Shown piece after piece: positions 60,791-64,000 of a stretch of 64,000 bases of DNA; the first letter of the stretch is position 1, and each line of letters starts with the position of its first letter. The position numbers and the translations under genes are program-made. Under the pieces are notes generated by a model. The model made no database searches and had not been told where the DNA came from. It saw only the letters and a program-made list of their open reading frames with translations. The stretch spans positions 1 to 64,000 of the forward strand of contig JADZDM010000007.1 in the NCBI GenBank assembly GCA_020851035.1, written 5' to 3'. This DNA comes from Gemmatimonadaceae bacterium (GTDB lineage: Bacteria; Gemmatimonadota; Gemmatimonadetes; Gemmatimonadales; Gemmatimonadaceae).

Positions 60791-61798
60791 TCACTCATTG
60801 TCTTCCTGCAGGTAGCGGCGCACCTCGACATCACGCGGGGTGAGGCGCGGTTCCCGTGCGTCGGCGCTGCGGCGCATGCGGGCGATGAGGCGTTCATTGA
60901 ATTGCTCGGCGGGATTCACGCCAGCGTAGCGCAGGAGGTGGTTCATCGCCAGCACCTCGAGGATGACGGTGATGTTCTTGCCCGGGTTGAGCGGCACCCG
61001 GATGCGCGGGATCGGGACGCCGAGGATGTCGGTGGTCTCGAGGTCGAGGCCCGTGCGGTCCAGGTGTGCATCACCGTGCCAGAGCTCCAGCTCCACCGCC
61101 ACCTCGATGCGCTTCTGCTGGCGCACGGCGCGGATGCCGAAGAGCGCCGGGATGTCCACCAGGCCGACGCCGCGGATCTCCATGTGGTGGCGCTGCAGCT
61201 CGTGGCCCTTGCCGATCAGCACGTCGTTGCCGCGCTTGAGCACGATCACCATGTCGTCGGCGACCATGCGGTGCCCGCGCTCGACCAGGTCGAGCACGCA
61301 CTCCGACTTGCCGATGCCGCTCTGCCCGATCAGGAGCAGGCCGACTCCGTACACGTCGGCCAGCGAGCCGTGGAGGGTGGTGCGCGGGGCGAACTCCTCC
61401 TCCATCGCCGGCTTGATGCGATGATAGAACTCGTTGGTCTTCAGCGGGGAGCGGAAGAGCGGCATGCCGGCGGCCGCGGCCTCGCGGAGGAACTCCTCGC
61501 TCAGCGTGAGTCCCTTCGTGATGAAGCAGCAGGGGAATGGCAGGCGGAAGAAGGCGCGCAGCACGTCGAGGCGGCGCGCCTCCTCGAGGGAGGAGACGTA
61601 GGTGATCTCCGTCTCCCCGATGATCTGGCAGCGGTCGGGGACGAATCGCTCGGTGTACCCAGCCAGAACGAGCCCGGGGCTGGACACCTCCGGGCTCGTC
61701 ACTGGCCGGTCGAGGCCAATGGCCTCGCCGATGGGTTCCAACTCCAGAATGTCTTTCAGCCGGTCGAAGAGCCGGCTCACCGACAGGGTCGCCGTCAC
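60791..61798 (-). CDS. hprK: HPr kinase/phosphorylase
   Basis: 335 residues from GTG at 61798, coupled to the hpf stop (GTGA). Walker A is GQSGIGKS (158-165), the nearby His is in the LHGS block (H143), and the signature MEIRGVGLVDIPALFG closes the active site. It phosphorylates and dephosphorylates Ser46 of HPr. The N-terminal domain (about 1-130) is typical. It sits just upstream of the whole PTS block and downstream of hpf. Confidence 0.95.
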   Translation of the reverse strand: MTATLSVSRLFDRLKDILELEPIGEAIGLDRPVTSPEVSSPGLVLAGYTERFVPDRCQIIGETEITYVSSLEEARRLDVLRAFFRLPFPCCFITKGLTLSEEFLREAAAAGMPLFRSPLKTNEFYHRIKPAMEEEFAPRTTLHGSLADVYGVGLLLIGQSGIGKSECVLDLVERGHRMVADDMVIVLKRGNDVLIGKGHELQRHHMEIRGVGLVDIPALFGIRAVRQQKRIEVAVELELWHGDAHLDRTGLDLETTDILGVPIPRIRVPLNPGKNITVILEVLAMNHLLRYAGVNPAEQFNERLIARMRRSADAREPRLTPRDVEVRRYLQEDNE

Positions 61799-62115
61799 GC
61801 GCTCCGCGTTGCCAGGGCCGTGACGCGGGCGCGCGTCCGCGCCGGGTTCTTCTTCGGGATCTGCGCCTGCAATCGGGTGAGGGCGTCGGTCAGCGCGGCG
61901 GCGTAGGAGCGGGAGCGTCCCTCGGCCACGAGGTTGCGCTGCTTCGGTGCATGGAGCACGATCTCGACCCGGCGCGTCGGCCCGTCGTCCTCGAATCGCA
62001 CGACAGCGTCGACCGCACGCTGCAGGCGGCGCCCGAACTTCAGGACCGCGCGCTCAGCGCGTCCACGCAGGGGCTCAGGGATCGTGGCATGATGCGCGTG
62101 AAAAATGATCTCCAC
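61795..62115 (-). CDS. hpf: Ribosome hibernation promoting factor, short form
   Basis: 106 residues from GTG at 62115, with AAGGAGGACACGCTG upstream, a strong ribosome-binding site. The S30AE fold is readable: VEIIFHAHHATIPEPLRGRA, then VVRFEDDGPTRRVEIVLHA and AALTDALTRLQAQIPKKN. It lacks the C-terminal dimerisation domain of the long form, so it should not form 100S by itself without a partner. The start lies 41 bp inside the end of the glycosyltransferase gene, so translation is overlapping. Its neighbour is hprK, as in many genomes. Confidence 0.92.
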   Translation of the reverse strand: MEIIFHAHHATIPEPLRGRAERAVLKFGRRLQRAVDAVVRFEDDGPTRRVEIVLHAPKQRNLVAEGRSRSYAAALTDALTRLQAQIPKKNPARTRARVTALATRSA

Positions 62116-63226
62116 CAGCGTGTCCTCCTTCGCGCACCTGCTGACGCAGGTGCGCCTCGGTGTGATCGGCCGCGGACTCCCAGGTGAAGGACTCAGCGAA
62201 AGCTCGTCCGGCCGTCCCGAGTCGGGTGACCAGTGCCGGATCGGCGATGATTCGATCGAACGCCCCGGCGAGCGCTGCGACATCGCCGTGGGGCACGAGG
62301 AATCCGGTCCGTCCATCCAGCACTGATTCGCGCAGGCCCGGGGAGTCGGACGCCACCACTGGCGTCCCGCACGCCGCCGCCTCCAGGTTCGTGATACCCC
62401 ACCCCTCCTTCGGGGAGGTGAGGCTCACGATCCACGCTCGACGGAGCAAGGCGGACTTCTCCGCCTCACTCACGAATCCAAGAAACCGCACGCGTCGTCC
62501 GAGGTCAAGCGACGCCGCGAGGGCCTCCAACCGGGGACGATCGTCCCCCGTGCCTGCAATCTCGACCGCTGTCGTACGATCCTGCATCCGGGCGACCGCC
62601 TGCAGGATGAGCTCGACACCCTTGTACCGCCGCAACCGGCCGACGTACGCGATCACGGGGGTCGCCGACCGCTCGGCCGGCGCCGGCGTGAACGCCTGGC
62701 TGTCGATCCCGCAGTAGATCACCCGGGTCCGTTCCACTGGTACCCCCCGGGCCAGCAGATCGCTCCGCGTGCTCTCGCTGATGGCCGTGAAGTCGCACCG
62801 GCGGTAGACCAGCGGGATCGCCCGCTCGGCGGCCACCACCGTGCCTGCCACCGCCCACCCGGCCTCGCGGAACGCGGTCCAGCCGAACAGGTGCGGCACC
62901 ACCACGTCCACCGGCTCCCGCACCCACACCGGGCTGAACAGCGGCAGCTTGTTGATGTCCTCGACCACCACGTCGAACGCCCCCGCGCGGCGGAGCGCCC
63001 GGTAGGCGCCCACCACGTGCAGCGCGAAGGTCCAGCGCCCGCCGGCGCGGTGGACCTTCATGCCGTCCAGCGTGGCCTCCCGCGCGCAACCCTCCCAGCC
63101 GCTGCACAGCAGCGTGACGTCGTGGCCGCGCTGCGCCAGGCGGCCGTAGATCTCGTGCAGGTGCGTCTCGGCGCCGCCGGCCTGCGGATTCTCGCGGTCG
63201 AGCCAGTTGATGACGAGAATGCGCAC
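62075..63226 (-). CDS. Glycosyltransferase family 4-like (GT-B fold)
   Basis: 383 residues. The N-terminal Rossmann half starts ILVINWLDRENPQAGGAETH, typical of the family. The C-terminal half has VIAYVGRLRRYKGVELILQA, GTGDDRPRLEALA and the nucleotide-binding EGWGITNLEAAACGTPVVASD. It transfers a sugar from a nucleotide-sugar to an acceptor in envelope polymer or glycolipid synthesis. No other polysaccharide gene lies beside it. Its last 41 bases overlap the hpf gene. Confidence 0.93.
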   Translation of the reverse strand: MRILVINWLDRENPQAGGAETHLHEIYGRLAQRGHDVTLLCSGWEGCAREATLDGMKVHRAGGRWTFALHVVGAYRALRRAGAFDVVVEDINKLPLFSPVWVREPVDVVVPHLFGWTAFREAGWAVAGTVVAAERAIPLVYRRCDFTAISESTRSDLLARGVPVERTRVIYCGIDSQAFTPAPAERSATPVIAYVGRLRRYKGVELILQAVARMQDRTTAVEIAGTGDDRPRLEALAASLDLGRRVRFLGFVSEAEKSALLRRAWIVSLTSPKEGWGITNLEAAACGTPVVASDSPGLRESVLDGRTGFLVPHGDVAALAGAFDRIIADPALVTRLGTAGRAFAESFTWESAADHTEAHLRQQVREGGHAGGDHFSRASCHDP

Positions 63227-63229
63227 CGG

Positions 63230-63652
63230 TCAGAGCTTGTCGAGGCGGCGCGCCAGCGCATCGAGCACGCCGTTGACGAACTTCGCGCTCTGCTCCGAGC
63301 CGAAGCGCTCGGCGAGACGGACCGCCTCCTGCAGCACCACCTTGGCCGGTGTGTCCATCTGCCGCAACTCACCGGCGGCGATCCGGAGCACGCAACGCTC
63401 CACTGCGCCGAGGCGGTCGATCCGCCAGTTGGTGGTGATGGACTCCAGGTCCGCGTCGATCGCGGCGATGTCGCGCTCGACCGCGGCGACGATCACCGAC
63501 GCGAACATCCGCTCGTCGCGCGGGATGCCGATGTCGTCCCACACCGTGCGGGCCACGGTGCCGAGCGGCTGCACCCGGCCCCGCACATCCCACGCATAGA
63601 GGGCCTGGAGCGCGCGCGATCGCGCACGCGTCTCAAGCCTGGGCTTCGCCAT
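63230..63652 (-). CDS. nusB: Transcription antitermination factor NusB
   Basis: 140 residues from ATG at 63652, 20 bp inside the end of ribH. The conserved start MAKPRLETRARSRALQALYAWD is followed by ITTNWRIDRLGAVERCVLRIAAGEL and VVLQEAVRLAERFGSEQSAKFVNGVLD. NusB binds the boxA RNA of rRNA operons with S10. The ribH-nusB pair is very common across bacteria. Confidence 0.96.
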   Translation of the reverse strand: MAKPRLETRARSRALQALYAWDVRGRVQPLGTVARTVWDDIGIPRDERMFASVIVAAVERDIAAIDADLESITTNWRIDRLGAVERCVLRIAAGELRQMDTPAKVVLQEAVRLAERFGSEQSAKFVNGVLDALARRLDKL

Positions 63653-64000
63653 CGAGCTCCCCGGGTTCGAGTGCATCGAGGCGCGACAGCAGGTCGGCCA
63701 TCTCGAGCGCCGCCAGTGCGGCGTCACGGCCCTTGTTCCCGTGCTCACCACCGGCGCGCGCCTCGGCCTGCGCCATGTTGTCGGTGGTGAGCAGCCCGAA
63801 GCCGATCGGCACCTCGAAGTCGGCGCCGAGCTGCATCATCGCGCGCGACACCTCGCCGGCGACGTACTCGAAGTGCGGCGTCCCGCCCCGCACCACGGCA
63901 CCGACCACCACGCAGCAGTCGTAGCGTGCGGTGCCGAGCAGTGCCCGCGTCGCGGTGGGCAGTTCCCACGCGCCCGGCACCACCACCACGTCGATGTCGT
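63633..64000 (-). CDS. ribH: 6,7-dimethyl-8-ribityllumazine synthase (partial, runs off the window)
   Basis: The frame is open at the window end (about 121 codons seen). The seen part reads VVVVPGAWELPTATRALLG, then VVVGAVVRGGTPHFEYVAGEV, the pocket IGFGLLTTDNMAQAEARAG and NKGRDAALAALEMADLL. The first ~40 residues, including the N-terminal phosphate pocket, are outside. The enzyme makes the penultimate riboflavin precursor. It is the most upstream gene seen of the ribH-nusB-GT-hpf-hprK-PTS run. Confidence 0.93.
   Translation of the reverse strand, partial: DIDVVVVPGAWELPTATRALLGTARYDCCVVVGAVVRGGTPHFEYVAGEVSRAMMQLGADFEVPIGFGLLTTDNMAQAEARAGGEHGNKGRDAALAALEMADLLSRLDALEPGELDGEAQA

Overview
The window is about 68-70% G+C, almost wall to wall coding, and most genes lie on the minus strand. 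The gene content fits a Gemmatimonadota-like soil bacterium. Pointers are the many small secreted proteins with carboxypeptidase-regulatory folds, TonB-type receptors, PadR-regulated MacB/FtsX efflux cassettes, GTG/TTG starts with 1-20 bp overlaps, and a mannose-type PTS kept next to HPr kinase. The phylum is an inference from style and content; no 16S rRNA gene is present.

Layout. (1) 1-7725: one long minus-strand run scpA-scpB-rluB-moxR-DUF58-batD-like-batA-batB/C. It links chromosome segregation and rRNA modification to a Bat-type (MoxR/VWA) envelope system. (2) 8009-8257: rpsT with a good sigma70 promoter and a terminator shared with the next run. (3) 8340-13582: glycerophosphodiesterase, pyrR-pyrB-pyrC, a class II aldolase and a zinc-ribbon protein, probably one operon. 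(4) 13666-18669: a TonB-dependent receptor and a large secreted protein.

(5) 18749-39528: a tRNA-Ser(GGA) gene followed by an integrated region. The 5' half of the tRNA, a 46-bp core, recurs at 33625-33670 and 39483-39528. The cores divide the region into two tandem units. Unit 1 (about 14.8 kb) holds a secreted FKBP-like protein, a complete PadR/permease/adaptor/ATPase cassette, an inverted remnant of another ATPase, a 47-codon gene, a DUF5343 gene, a truncated PD-(D/E)XK nuclease gene, a tyrosine-recombinase-like integrase, a putative zinc-peptidase lipoprotein and a plug-domain protein. Unit 2 (about 5.8 kb) holds only a second PadR/permease/adaptor/ATPase cassette and no integrase. Each core is flanked by pairs of 8-bp repeats with an 11-bp period at fixed distances, as expected of integrase arm sites.

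(6) 39823-46108: two secreted or envelope proteins, then a second tRNA-associated segment. A tRNA-Ser(CGA) gene is duplicated as an 87-bp perfect repeat. One copy has a damaged acceptor stem, and the copies bracket a subtilisin-family lipoprotein gene. (7) 46151-56265: tadA-clpB, small secreted proteins, recO, a FecCD/BtuCD-type ABC importer, an envelope protein, a bifunctional nuclease (DUF151) and metK. (8) 56307-64000: a very compact run ribH-nusB-glycosyltransferase-hpf-hprK-EIIA-EIIB-EIIC-EIID-HPr-EI. It is a complete mannose-type phosphotransferase system with its regulatory kinase.

The core genes form ordinary co-transcribed modules. The novelty is in the two serine-tRNA-associated accessory regions, above all the tandem att architecture at 18.8-39.5 kb.
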